Translations under genes and position numbers: made by a program
Notes under the pieces: model-generated
Seen by the model: the letters and a program-made list of their open reading frames with translations, nothing else
Database searches by the model: none
Told to the model about the DNA's origin: nothing
In this document: positions 43,602 to 54,345 of the stretch, in pieces
How the letters are laid out: each line of letters begins with the position of its first letter
Position numbering within the stretch: position 1 is the stretch's first letter
NCBI RefSeq assembly: GCF_963576675.1
Contig: NC_088911.1
Coordinates: 132,435,929 to 132,499,928 of the forward strand
Source of the DNA: Euphorbia lathyris
Taxonomy: Eukaryota; Streptophyta; Magnoliopsida; Malpighiales; Euphorbiaceae
Direction of reading: 5' to 3'
Length of the DNA stretch: 64,000 nucleotides

Positions 43602-43781
43602 GCCCCCCTCCATGAGACGCCCAAACATGCTTGTAACTTGTCTATCTTTTTTACTTTACTTTATAATTGTGTAATTCCAAATAATTAATCTGCTAATAGC
43701 AGCCAACTAACTGCAACAGTAAATAATTAAAAATAACAAAAACAAGCTAATAGCTGAGAGCATATCCAAGAGTCTCTTAGT
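43602..43781. other. 3' flank of the peptide gene plus MITE tip
   Basis: The CCATGAGACGCCCAAACATG flank recurs after the other exon 2 (47861) and at 44766. 43678-43780 matches 58503-58613, including the first 28 bp of the GAGCATATCC MITE. Confidence 0.7.
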
Positions 43782-44350
43782 TAGTAATTATGACTGATCA
43801 ACGCGTTACGTCAGCAATTTGACCTCCCACTAAAATGTCCAACTGATAATCATAACCGGTTAATGCAAAATTAATGCGCTACGTCAACATGTTTGATGTT
43901 TAAAGAGATTAAAATGTTGATGTGACATGTTGATTTTATATTGACCGATTATAATTATCGATTATATACTTTAATGGAATGTCATAAAAAAAATTGTATG
44001 TATAAAATTGATGTGGCATGTTGATTTTATACCGGAGAATGATTCAGATAGTTGGCTAGCTTTGAAATAAAAAAAAATTGTTTGATAGTTGGTCCCACTT
44101 TACTTGCTTGGAAAAACATTAGGGATATGATTCCAGTCATCTTTTGAATAAGACAATTGGAGATTAATATTCATCTGGTAGAGAAGGATTTATCTTCCTA
44201 AATATAATCCTAATTTAATAGCTAAGATATTGGAAGGATCTACCTTCCAAATAAAATCATAATTTTCAACTATAAAATATCATACTTTATGTAAGATAAA
44301 AAAATTATACAGGTCAAAAATTGAAAAGAAAAAAAAAAAGTTGAGAATAA
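43782..44350. repeat. Duplicated block (partial copy of inverted-repeat arm 2)
   Basis: 43782-44110 is colinear with about 40045-40400 and continues with the 5' region of a peptide copy, including ATTTTCAACTATAAAATAT. It shows that arm 2 plus the peptide 5' region was copied as a unit. Confidence 0.75.
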
Positions 44351-44360
44351 AGAGTTTGAG

Positions 44361-44427
44361 ATGGCAATGGGAGGACAAAATTTAACGGTGACCATTTTTA
44401 TATTGGTTGTATTGGCCATGAATTGGG
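44361..44427 (+). pseudogene. Small secreted peptide family, exon 1, copy 6
   Basis: 67-nt exon with the same donor phase (G then GTACATTT). The 3' flank of exon 2 reappears at 44766, so exon 2 of this copy was deleted. It could in principle splice to the exon at 47712, 3.3 kb away, in the correct phase. No evidence for that beyond phase. Confidence 0.55.
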
Positions 44428-44539
44428 GTACATTTCTCATTATTTTATTTATTTATTTATTTATTTAGTTCTAACCATAGTTTGAAAACGGTTAGTGGTA
44501 CGATGTTGTTTCGTTTTAAATGAATAAAGAAAAAAACTC

Positions 44540-44880
44540 TTTCCTTTTACGCAATTCCATCTCTCTGCCTTATATTATGGTACGCCTTCATTTTCTTCTT
44601 TCCCTCTTTCATTTTCTCGTCGTCCAAACAGATACGCAATCGGTTATTAGAAACTGAATTTAATTAATTGCATTGTTAAATTGTGTCTTTTTTATTCGAA
44701 AAATTGAATTGCATCTCTCTGCCTTATATTATGGTACGCCTTCATTTTCTTCTTTCCCTCTTCCATGAGGCGCCCAAATATGCCTATAGTTTTTACTTGT
44801 CTATCCCTTTTTCTTTACTTTATAATTGTGTAATTCCAAAAAAAAAAAAATGTACTACCTATTTCATATTAATAAAATCG
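44540..44880. other. Duplicated intron and 3' flank
   Basis: A 45-bp sequence beginning CATCTCTCTGCCTTATATTA occurs twice (about 44569 and 44712). The second is followed by the peptide gene 3' flank. Non-coding. Confidence 0.6.
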
Positions 44881-45012
44881 GAATTAGTAGAAGTAATTTT
44901 ATTTATTTATTTTATGATATGGTTTAAAATAATATAAACCTTAAAATAATATACTCTACAAATACCCAATTCCAAACCCTCAACAACCAAACATTTTTCA
45001 CTAATAAACACT

Positions 45013-45095
45013 AATGGAGTCGATTCAGCACCGGAATCTCAAAATTAACGGAATCAACATCCATATCGCAGAATCTGGACCGGTGATTCTCTTCA
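45013..45095 (+). pseudogene. Epoxide hydrolase, first-exon fragment
   Basis: ATG at 45013 opens MESIQHRNLKINGINIHIAE, the typical start of a plant soluble epoxide hydrolase, followed by SGPVILFIN before similarity stops. The 5' side has a CTACAAATACCC promoter-like stretch. The catalytic aspartate exons are missing. Together with the last exons at 31686 and 35739, this shows that a complete gene once existed in the cluster. Confidence 0.7.
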
Positions 45096-45097
45096 TC

Positions 45098-45465
45098 AAT
45101 ATCGTAGAATCTTTTTTGGAATTATCTTTTTCCATTTTTAATTCTAAATCTGAATTTAAAAAATGTTTGGTAAAATTTTAAAATAACTGGTTTTAGTCGA
45201 AAAAATCAATATCGTCAACCAAACAGACCCTTAATTTTTAAAATCGCAAAGTTCACAAAAATTTCTTTTTAAAGTTTTTTTTTATGAACAGTTGTTTGTA
45301 TTATTTGATAAAATCATACTTATTTTTATAAACACATTTCTTTTTTTAACGTTATTTTTATATTTATAATATTATAACGAATAAAGTTTTATTATTTTTA
45401 TTAATTTGTATTTCATAGTTTTTATTTAAAATATATGTTGATTAATTTAAAGTATATTTATAGTT
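45098..45465. repeat. Duplicated A/T-rich block (copy a)
   Basis: It matches 58075-58465 and, in part, 56825-56940 (TCTAAATCTGAATTTAAAAA and the CAAAGTTCACAAAAATTTC segment). Non-coding. Confidence 0.8.
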
Positions 45466-45702
45466 GGCCCCACTTTACTTGCTTGGAAAAGCATTAGGGA
45501 TATGATTTTTGAATAAGACAATTGGGAGGATTTATCTTCCTAAATATAATCCTAATTTAATAGCTAAGATATTGGAAGGATCTACCTTCTAAATAAAATC
45601 ATAATTTTCAACTATAAAATATCACATTTTATGTAAGATAAAAAAAGTTATACAAGTCAAAAATTGAAAAGAAAAAGAAAAGTTGAGAATAAAGAGTTTG
45701 AG

Positions 45703-45765
45703 ATGGCAATGGGAGGACAAAATTTGGTTACCATTTTTATATTGGTTGTATTGGTCATGAGTTCT
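45703..45765 (+). pseudogene. Small secreted peptide family, exon 1, copy 7 (donor lost)
   Basis: The exon begins as in copy 6 but runs from GTCATGAGTT directly into CTAACCATAG. The donor and the start of the intron are deleted between two short repeats, so the normal splice cannot occur. Confidence 0.65.
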
Positions 45766-46283
45766 AACCATAGTTTGAAAACGGTTAGTGGTACGATGTT
45801 GTTTCGTTTTAAATGAATAATGAAAAAAACTCTTTCCTTTTATGCAGTTTCATCTCTCTACTTTATATTTTGGTACATCTTCATTTTCTTCTTTCCCTCT
45901 TTCATTTTCTCGCCGTCCAAACAGATACGCAATCGATTATTAGAAACTGAATTTAATTAATTGCATTGTTAAATTGTGTCTTTTTCATTCGAAAAATTAA
46001 AAATTGAATTGCATTTTTAGTTAGAAAAGCTGCTGGGTTTGATGAGGTGTTGTCAACATTCCTCGCAGTTTTATTGTTTTTTTAATTAAAACAATTTATA
46101 AAGTCTGGAACTTTCTGGTTATTGTTTCAGTTTTCTCCTCAATATTTCATATGGAGTTATTATCAAAACAGAAAATTTAAGCGCTTTAGAAAATGAATTA
46201 TTATTTTCTTTAAAAAAAATGCATTATTATTTGCATTTTTTATTATTTGTATTTTGAGCTCATCAACCAACTAACTCCAGCTT
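45766..46283. other. Intron-like sequence of peptide copy 7
   Basis: It matches 44470-44700 in its first half (AACGGTTAGTGGTACGATG). The rest is A/T-rich and unassigned. Confidence 0.6.
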
Positions 46284-46417
46284 AAAAACATAATATACCC
46301 AACTCCTCATACATTTCTATCCTTTTTTCTCTTCTAAATCTCTCATTCTTGTAATTTTCTACCATCATCAGTGTGGTTCAACGTTTCCGATCTTGCTTCT
46401 TATCAGATTTACTCTTA

Positions 46418-46456
46418 GAGGAGGAAGAAGGAAGCTTGTCTTCCTTCTTCCTCCTC
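46418..46456 (+). ncRNA. Perfect 17-bp hairpin in retroposon copy 2
   Basis: GAGGAGGAAGAAGGAAG, loop CTTGT, CTTCCTTCTTCCTCCTC: a perfect 17-bp stem. Copy 1 differs at two positions, both giving G-U pairs in RNA. Confidence 0.5.
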
Positions 46457-46490
46457 CCATTTATGTTTAGATCTACTTTTTCTTGTTAGT

Positions 46491-46895
46491 TTGAAATCCA
46501 TATTCCTTATTGAACTTCTTTTTCCGTCGGATCTGCACTTGTTAGCTATATTTCTTTCATTTATTCTTTTTTCGATCTTAGCAAGAGCGGAAAAGGTTCA
46601 TCTTGTCCGTAGATCTATAGATCTACGTGGTTGCAAAAAAAGAAAGGACTCAGATCCGAACATCCGAAAGAGCCTAAATGATGAAGTATGGGTTACAATG
46701 TTTTTTCAACAGGAATCGATTTACGAGAAGGATATGATTTTTATTTTTATTGTATTTTTACTTTTTGTTGTATTGCTCTTTGTAGTCATTTTATTGCTCT
46801 TTGTAGTCTCTTTTCTTCCCTTTGTGGAACTTGTACTGACTTTAGCCTGTATGGGTAGGAAGTCTTATCTGTTGTATCTGTACGTTTTAATCTAA
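46491..46895 (+). CDS. Conserved hypothetical ORF of the retroposon, copy 2
   Basis: 134 codons with the same order as copy 1: hydrophobic start ending FSILARAE, charged centre with LVRRSIDLRGCKKRKD, then long hydrophobic stretches rich in Phe, Val and Leu. No in-frame ATG exists before the conserved part, so a start is missing in this copy or the peptide is made in another way. Function unknown. Confidence 0.4.
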   Translation: MKSIFLIELLFPSDLHLLAIFLSFILFSILARAEKVHLVRRSIDLRGCKKRKDSDPNIRKSLNDEVWVTMFFQQESIYEKDMIFIFIVFLLFVVLLFVVILLLFVVSFLPFVELVLTLACMGRKSYLLYLYVLI

Positions 46896-46953
46896 TGGAA
46901 TGAAATATGGTATTTTTATCAAAAAAAAAAAAAAAAAAAACATAATATACCCA

Positions 46954-47711
46954 TTATTATTAAAAAAACTGTCATTTCCTTTATAAATATGCTTTTTAAT
47001 TTAAAAGTAGGTACTTCTTATATGTTAATTTATGTAAGTGTTACTAATTAATTCCTTAATTAGTTGGTATAGTGGAATTTCTAATTAGAAGTATCTAAAT
47101 AGAATAGTGTTGGATAAGTTGCAAAGGTACTCCATATAACATCGACAACTAAGAATAATTTTTATCTCTAACAAATTCTTGTCTTTTTTTTTTAATTTGG
47201 AGTTTTCTTTTAATTTTTAGTCCGAAGATAAGTTTTGCTTTTTCTCTATTAAATATTATTTTTAATTGATTTACGAAAAAAAGTTGTTAATTTTTTTGTG
47301 TAATTTTTTATTGTTCATTTAAAGTTAAAAAAAATGAATTTTTTTATTTTGATTATTTATTTTATCACATGAGTCTTCAAGCATTATTTTTTTTAATCTC
47401 ATTAAATCATTAGGATTGTGCTCCACATTTTGTGATATGCTTGAAAACAATATTTTATGCTAATGATTTAAATGATTTTTGTCATGATGACCTAGCACAA
47501 AAATAAATAATAAAATTATTTTATTTGATTAATATTTTTTATATTAATTAACTTTTCTCTCACTAATAATTGTGTCGTGATTTGTTTGACATTCTGTAAA
47601 AATAGTAATTCAATAGAAGCACTTGAATTGTTGTATTTGATTTTTTTTTTTTGTATATATTTGTTTTGTAGCTTTTATATATTGATTTTGTTTTTTTTAA
47701 TATTTATGCAG
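46954..47711. other. A/T-rich intron-like stretch before exon 2
   Basis: Non-coding. Its last 60 bases (TTGTATATATTTGTTTTGTAG) match the end of the intron of the gene at 43280, so it is the intron of a peptide copy, enlarged by the retroposon. Confidence 0.6.
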
Positions 47712-47866
47712 GTCTAAAGAAAGCAAAATGTACTCTTGAGATAACTAAAGGGCTTATAGATAATTTCAGTTGCAATGAACCAGCCGACTACAACGATCTT
47801 AACAAATGTCTATGGCCTCCTTGTACTTGTATCAATAACCAATGTGTTTGTAAACCCCCTCCATGA
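47712..47866 (+). pseudogene. Small secreted cysteine-rich peptide, exon 2 (full-length form)
   Basis: After TTTATGCAG, 51 codons encode the mature peptide: CTLEITKGLIDNFSCN, then a Cys-rich tail ending CVCKPPP, TGA 47864-47866. It keeps the last C-x-C part lost at 43599, but one cysteine of the CNE-x-x-D-C motif is tyrosine here. The nearest usable exon 1 with matching phase is at 44361; copy 7 at 45703 has lost its donor. So it is probably part of a broken gene. Up to eight cysteines can be inferred for the ancestral mature peptide. Confidence 0.6.
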
Positions 47867-47976
47867 GGTGCCCAAACATGCCTATAGTTTTTACTTGTCT
47901 ATCCCTTTTTCTTTACTTTATAATTGCGTAATTCAAAAAAAAAAAAATGTACTACCTATTTCATATTAATAAAAGG

Positions 47977-48090
47977 GATAATTACTAATCTAGCCCAATG
48001 AAGAACCTCACTTTACATGTCTAACCCACCTTCCTTTCATTTTACCAAATTAGACAAATAAACCCATTTTGGACAAAACTACCCTTATTC
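47977..48090. repeat. MULE left terminal inverted repeat
   Basis: About 114 bp, reverse-complementary to 55862-55974 with few mismatches, for example CCAATGAAGAACC-CACTTTACAT and AAATAAACCCATTTTGGACA. Confidence 0.88.
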
Positions 48091-48307
48091 TCATATAACA
48101 ACCATCTCCTCTTTCCCTTTCATTTACTTTCACATTCTCACAGAAAAATTTATCAACTCAACCCAAGATCTAAAGATATCCATACCCCATTCAAGTTCAT
48201 GTAAGTATCATTCCCTCATTTTTCATACACATTACTAGAAATACACAGTTGGTTTTCGAATACATTTGTTTGAATCTTGACATTTTCCGATTCCGCCATT
48301 GTCTCCT

Positions 48308-48512
48308 GATCTGTCGCATTCGGTGGTCAAATGCGACACAGATAATAAAATGCGACAAGGACTAATATATAGCTTGTCGCATTCATATCCATGTCGCATT
48401 TGCGGTCGCATTTGGCGGTCGCATTTGATGTACCATGTCGCATTTGGCAGTCGCATTTTGGTATAGTTTGTCGCATTTGAGTCGCATTTTGGTGTATCAT
48501 GTCGCATTTGAG
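48308..48512. repeat. MULE internal repeat cluster 1 (GTCGCATTTG motif)
   Basis: About a dozen copies of GTCGCATTT or its complement AAATGCGAC in 200 bp, upstream of mudrA. The motif occurs only inside this MULE in the window. Confidence 0.85.
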
Positions 48513-48579
48513 CTTCATTTACATATGAATTGGCTTTATTATGTTTTGATCACGTGTCCATTTTACTAAATGTAGAAGT

Positions 48580-51216
48580 ATGTCAACCAAAGAGAGGTGT
48601 ACGTGTTTTTTATCTTGGAACGGACAGTGAACTACAGAAGGAAAAGTGATGACATACGTGGGTGGTAAAGCGAAGTTGTTGGTTTTGCCAATAGATATTG
48701 ACTTGCAAAAGTTGAAAGAGAAAGTTTATGGTGCACTCCGCGTTGACTCAACCTCGTATGATCTCCAAATGTCAATGCAGGCGACATATGGTCCAAATAA
48801 ACTGCGTGGTGGGATAGCAGATATTGATGACGATGGAGATGGAGATGTCATGGGATTCATAAAGTACTGCCGAATGAATCCGACCGATTTGATTCCATTG
48901 TATGCTACTCTAAACATGCGAACAATACAAGCTTCAACATTGCGACCTAACAAGGATGGACATGTTGGTCAAAGCAAACCAACGGAAGTAGTAAGTAATG
49001 ATCCCACCATCGAACTGGATGCTCCTATACATGGTAAGGATGACAACGATTGTGGAAATGGCATCGATGATTATATGAATAATGATAATCACGATCATTA
49101 TGATGAGCATTATGATAATGATTATTGTTACGATAATGGTGATAATGTGGAGAATGAAGATACCACTCAGAATGAAATTCCTGTTAAAAGTGTTCACGAA
49201 ACAGTTAAGTAATCTAAATGCGTCCAACGTATCCTATATGAGGATGGCGATGAAGATAGAATGAAAAGGATGGCTGATCCATTTCGATGGTGTCCAAAGC
49301 CATGCGATGCGCCCGTGAATATGATTGCACCTAAACAATCAAACAGAGGTACTGCTTTGAGGGTCAATGATATATTTTCAAACAAAGTTGAATTGCAAGA
49401 TTCACTTGGAAAATATGCAATTGAAAATAAGTTTGAATGGAAGGTTTACAAATCAAACAAGTCTTTGTTTGAGGTGAAATGTAAGGATGTGGGCAAATGC
49501 AATTGGAGGGCTAGAGGGATCGTCATTCCAGGTTCCAATTTGTTCAGGCTTTCAAGAATAGATGGTATGGACATGCATGCTTGTGGGAGAGATCAGATAT
49601 GTCCGCACCATAGGCAAGCGGGGAAACGTGTTGCAGGGATACTACTCCGAAGCAGGTTTGATTTGGAAAATCGGGTGCATCGACCAAAGTATATTGTTTT
49701 TGATTTTGAATGAGATTTTTCCGTCAATCTTTCTTATATGCAAGCTTGGAGAGCAAGACACTGGGCATTGGAAGCACAAAGTGGTTCCCCGGAGGAATCA
49801 TTCATGTTGTTGCCGGACTACTGTGAGATGTCGAAAAGTACAAATCCGGATACCGTGACACATATCGAGACAGATGATGATGATCAATTTAGATTTTTCT
49901 TTATGGCTATGGGTGCATCATTGAGAGGTTTTAAACTACATATTCGACCTGTCATTGCCGTTGATGGAACGTTTCTAAAAGGTAAATATCCCGGCATATT
50001 ATACATTGCAGTTGGTGTTGATGCGAACAAAATGATCTTTCCTGTTGCATTTGGAGTTGGACCGAAAGAAAGTAATGAATCATGGCTCTGGTTTTTCAAC
50101 AAATTGAAAGAGTGTCTGAATGATGTTGAAGATCTAGCCATTATATCAGATCGGAACCAAAGCATTATACATGCAGTTAGTTTGGTTTTTCCTAATGCTG
50201 TTCACGGGGCGTGCGCACGTCATCTGCAACAAAATGTTAAGGCCAAATTTCGTGGAATTCGTAAGATAGATGAGGCATTTTGGAAATGTGCAAAATCCTA
50301 TCGGGTATCTGATTTTGAGGAATCCTTTGCAACACTTCGTTCACTACATTCCGGTGCTGCCGAATATTTACTGCAAGCTGGAAAAGAGAAATGGTCCCGT
50401 GCATTCTTCTGTGGTCGTCGATATAACATTATCACGACGAATGTGGCAGAATCATTCAACGCGTTAATGGTGGAGGCTAGACGTCTACCAATCACAATGT
50501 TGGTTGAGTTCATATGCATGACACTACAAAAATGGTTTTACGCGAGACGTACAGAAGCAGGTTATAAACGTGTATTCTATTTTATTTTATTTTATTTAGA
50601 CATACGTAATTATTTACGAGATTAATATGTTTCTGCAGAAAAACGTGTGGGCTATTTGGCAAGGAAGCCGGGAGAAAGGATGATAAAGCGTGTAGAGACA
50701 GCGATACGTTGTTCATATTTCCCTGTGGATAATCACACCTTTCAAATCGGTGATCGGGTTAAGGGGGGACTTGTTGATTTAAATGCAGGAACATGTACGT
50801 GCAGGGAATGGCAACTAGCACAATTTCCATGTGAACACGTATGCAAAATTGCTTCCAAACATAGGATGGATAACGCCTATAGGTGGGTACATCGCTACTA
50901 CACCAACGAGTCAGTTAAGTTGGCATGGGGTGAGTCGATATATCCACTTGGTCATCAATCAGAATGGAAAGTGAACGAGAATCCTATGAAAGTGCTTCCT
51001 CCTAAGAAGGAGGGACGGTCTGCTGGTCGACCAAAAGGTCAAAAAAGAAGGCCATCTGTGGGTGAAGATGTAATTCGCACAAGGTGTAGCAGATGCGGAA
51101 GCATCGGTCATAATCGTTTGAATTGTCCATCCATGCTTCCAAACACTAGTCGGCTTCCTAGTGTAATCTCAAGTTCAGCAAGTTGTTCTAACACTACTAC
51201 CTCGAAGCATTTATGA
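48580..51216 (+). pseudogene. mudrA: mudrA-type MULE transposase
   Basis: Exon 1 is 48580-50569 and exon 2 is 50639-51216, with a 69-bp GT-AG intron. N-terminal: TYVGGKAKLL, a MULE N-terminal module, then an Asp/Asn/His/Tyr-rich acidic stretch (49030-49140). Next, a WRKY-like/FAR1 type DNA-binding domain (PFRWCPKP to CPHHRQAGKR, 49276-49620) and the MULE transposase core with AVDGTFLKGKYPG (about 49960), SDRNQSI (about 50146) and NVAESFN (about 50440). Then the SWIM zinc finger CTCREWQLAQFPCEH (about 50797) and a CCHC knuckle, CSRCGSIGHNRLNC (about 51087). Three in-frame stops (48628 TGA, 49210 TAA, 49711 TGA) and no frameshift. Otherwise complete; recently dead. Confidence 0.88.
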
Positions 51217-51646
51217 TCATTTGTCTTTATCATGTGCTTGTATGATTCTATTGGGGACAAACAAATTTATATTGTATAATACTTTATCTTGTTATCTTGT
51301 ACAAATTGTGAATACTTCACGTCGCATTTGAGCGCATTCCACTCAAATGCGACAGGGTTTATAAGAATCCTAGTCGCATTTGTGCGTTGAATGCGCTCAA
51401 ATGCGACTCAGGAAATTCATTGTGAATACTTCGCGTCGCATTTGAGCGCATTCCATTCAAATGCGACAGGGTTTAGAAGAATCCTAGTCGCATTTGTGCG
51501 TTGAATGCGCTCAAATGCGACTCAGGAAATTCATTGTGAATACTTGACGTCGCATTTGAGCGCATTCCTTTCAAATGCGACAGGGTTTATAACAAATTGT
51601 GCATAAATATTACATATATAACAACATCATGAATCAGAGTACAATA
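51217..51646. repeat. MULE internal repeat cluster 2 between the two genes
   Basis: A unit of about 112 bp (AATACTTCRCGTCGCATTTG, GCGACAGGGTTTA, TAGTCGCATTTGTGCG) is repeated two and a half times from 51307 to 51590. Within each unit the motif GTCGCATTTGAGCGCATT is paired with its complement. Confidence 0.88.
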
Positions 51647-52877
51647 TCATTTGAAGTCTAACAAACGTCCATGAAACAACTCAACCGTAAGTCGTAAACG
51701 AAAGAAAGCGCCATCCGTAGAATTGTATGGATATACATAAGAGTCGTCATGCGGGAGATCATGTAATCCACTTAAGAATTGTGCGTTTATGCAAGTCCAA
51801 ACGCCACAGTCATTTGAGCCGGACATTTGTTGTGGCACCCCTGTAACTCTGCTCCAAGTGATCATCCGTCGCACATTTTCCCGTCCATCTACGAAATAGC
51901 CACTCAATTCCATTACTCTAACAATGACTTGCAAGGGTGTTTGGAGAACCGCATCCAAAGGTTGCTCCGACATGTTTGATACAAGACTGTCATATATATA
52001 TATATAAGTGCATATTCCCCAACTCGAACACTCCTAGGATCCAGTGCTCTTGCTTGTAATTTATCGGAATAAACACTCTCTTCACTGTGTGCCAAGGGCG
52101 TACAAAATTATCTGCATCACCTTTTACTCTTCGTACGAAATAGTCTTCACTATCCCACCCCCGGTTCATTGAACCCCTTCACAAACATGGCTTGGCACAT
52201 ACATCCAACAAAGTCAGTATCAACAGTGGTCCATTCTGCAGCCACATTAGTTTGTACTGACTGTCGTCTAAGTAAATACAGCCAACCATTGATATGCTAC
52301 AATAAGATTATGCAAACATTTAATACAGTAAAAGTCACATACTTACAAATGAATATGATATAAGATTAAGGTTACCTCATTCCAGATATACGTCCCCACA
52401 TCCCGAAGTGTATTGAAAAATTTTGCATCCAAACTGTATATTTCTAAACCTTTCAAACGTATTCCCTGAGTTGATTCAGGCCCGTTGATCCACGATTCCA
52501 GCTCTTCTATCAAACATGCATCTATTCGGTGGCGCTGATCATCAACATCACAAATGACTGGTCTTTCCTCAAATCCGGACTTGATATGGCCACCATATAA
52601 TGCTACTGGATCGGTGTACTTTAATGGATCGGTCCACGGCGAATTCAAATACTTGCTAACCTTAGCAACCCGTTTACCTTTTCCACGTACTACTTTTGTT
52701 CCACGTCCTGCTCCTTTTCCACGTCCTGCTCCTTTACCTCTAACTGTGCCTCCACCTCGGGTTGGAACTATACCTCCTCGAGTATTTTCCTTAACTTCAT
52801 CTTTTCCGGTCCCTCGACCTTTATCTTCTTTTAGATCAACCACCTACAAAAACATGGTAATGAATAGTTCATACGTG

Positions 52878-53095
52878 AAAGCTGTAATTCAACATCTTGT
52901 CGCATTGGAGATGAATGCGCTCTAATGCGACAAGCCATAGTGTAACATCTTGTCGCATTGGAGATGAATGCGCTCTAATGCGACAAGCCATAGTGCAACA
53001 TCTTGTCGCATTGGAGATGAATGCGCTCTAATGCGACAAGCCATAGTGCAACATCTTGTCGCATTCAAGCGCATTCCACTACAGAATGCGACACA
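52878..53095. repeat. MULE internal repeat cluster 3, 52-bp unit
   Basis: CATCTTGTCGCATTGGAGATGAATGCGCTCTAATGCGACAAG in 52-bp steps, four copies, within an intron of the Ulp1-like gene. The motif is an inverted repeat around GAGATGAATGCG. Confidence 0.88.
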
Positions 53096-54147
53096 GAGAT
53101 ACGATATGTATAAATTCAACCAACTTGTACCTCTTGCTGCAACTTTGGTGTCACTTCCTCAGGCACAGAATCATCAAGATGGACAACCTCATCTAATTGC
53201 GCAACGTCCTCCTGCACAGAATCGTCCGGTACCACAATAACATTCTGAATCTCCTCATCTTGAACCATATCTGCCTCTTGTTCCTTTCCATCTTTCATCG
53301 GCTCCTCTTGAACCATACCTGCCTCTTGTTCTTTTCCATCTTTCATCCGCCCCTCTTCGACCACTGGCTCCTCCCGAATTTTACTGGCCTCAGCCTCCTC
53401 ATTCTCCACATTAGCATTGGGTCGACCCATCGCCTTTAATTCTTTTATATCTCCCTCAATCAATGATACCCGTTCATCTAGGTTGTCTAACCTACTGTCG
53501 ACCTTACTAAATTGTCCCTTGCACCACGTATGATGCCTCTCAAGCACATCCGTTAGAACTTTTTGAAGTTGTTTTATCTCGGTCGTTTGTGACCGTGATG
53601 CAATGATATATCTATCAACTTCATCCCCTTCCTCACCACCCTCTTCATCATCACCTCCATCATCACCCTCCTCTTCATCACCTTCCTCCTCATCACCTTC
53701 CTCCTCATCACCTTCCTCCTCCCCATCACCTTCCTCTTCCTCAGCTTCAACCTTCTCCTTACCTTTCATTATTGGGGCAAATATAACATTTATATCAACT
53801 TCCCGTCCTTCAACATGGTCCACCAAATACGTGTACCAATCGAACTCTTTCTCTCTATCCTCAACCACAAGACACACGTCTGGAGGATCAGCAACCTTAC
53901 ATTGAAAAAAAAATAGCAATGTATTGGTAAACAAATACAAAGTAAAGAGAAACACACGAATCTCATTCCACTTACAGAAAACGTTTCTTTGATTGCTTTG
54001 TTTGAGGGGACTATTCTCTGGGACCATCTAAACAAGCGTGGAAGTGGGCTGCCACTTCTCATTGTGTAATATGCATGAGTCACATTTCACAACTCAATAA
54101 TCCAAGTCTGCACATAAGAGGTATCCATTGATAAGAATTATAACATT

Positions 54148-54345
54148 GTCGCATTCCATTTGAATGTGCTCGAATGCGACATGGTTATAACTTAATCATG
54201 TCGCATTCCAATTTCAATGCGCTCGAATGCGACACGGTTTATAACCTAATCATGTCGCATTCCATTTTCAATGCGCTCGACTGCGACACGGTTATAACTC
54301 AATCATGTCGCATTTGAGCGCATTCCATTATAAATGCGACACAGA
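54148..54345. repeat. MULE internal repeat cluster 4
   Basis: Four degenerate inverted-repeat units (TGTCGCATTCCATTT and CGCTCGAATGCGACA) in the intron between exons 2 and 3 of the Ulp1-like gene. Confidence 0.85.

Larger units (their letters stand above)
46302..46935 (+). mobile_element. Unrecognised poly(A) retroposon, copy 2
   Basis: 18-bp duplication AAAAACATAATATACCCA at 46284-46301 and 46936-46953, with an A run before the second. It contains the perfect hairpin at 46418-46456 and the conserved ORF. Colinear with copy 1 from the hairpin onward. The 5' ends differ, so one or both copies may be 5'-truncated. Confidence 0.78.

Noticed and set aside
53603..53905. Poly-Ser/Pro ORF on the + strand
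   Set aside because: Antisense shadow of the Glu-rich exon of the Ulp1-like gene.
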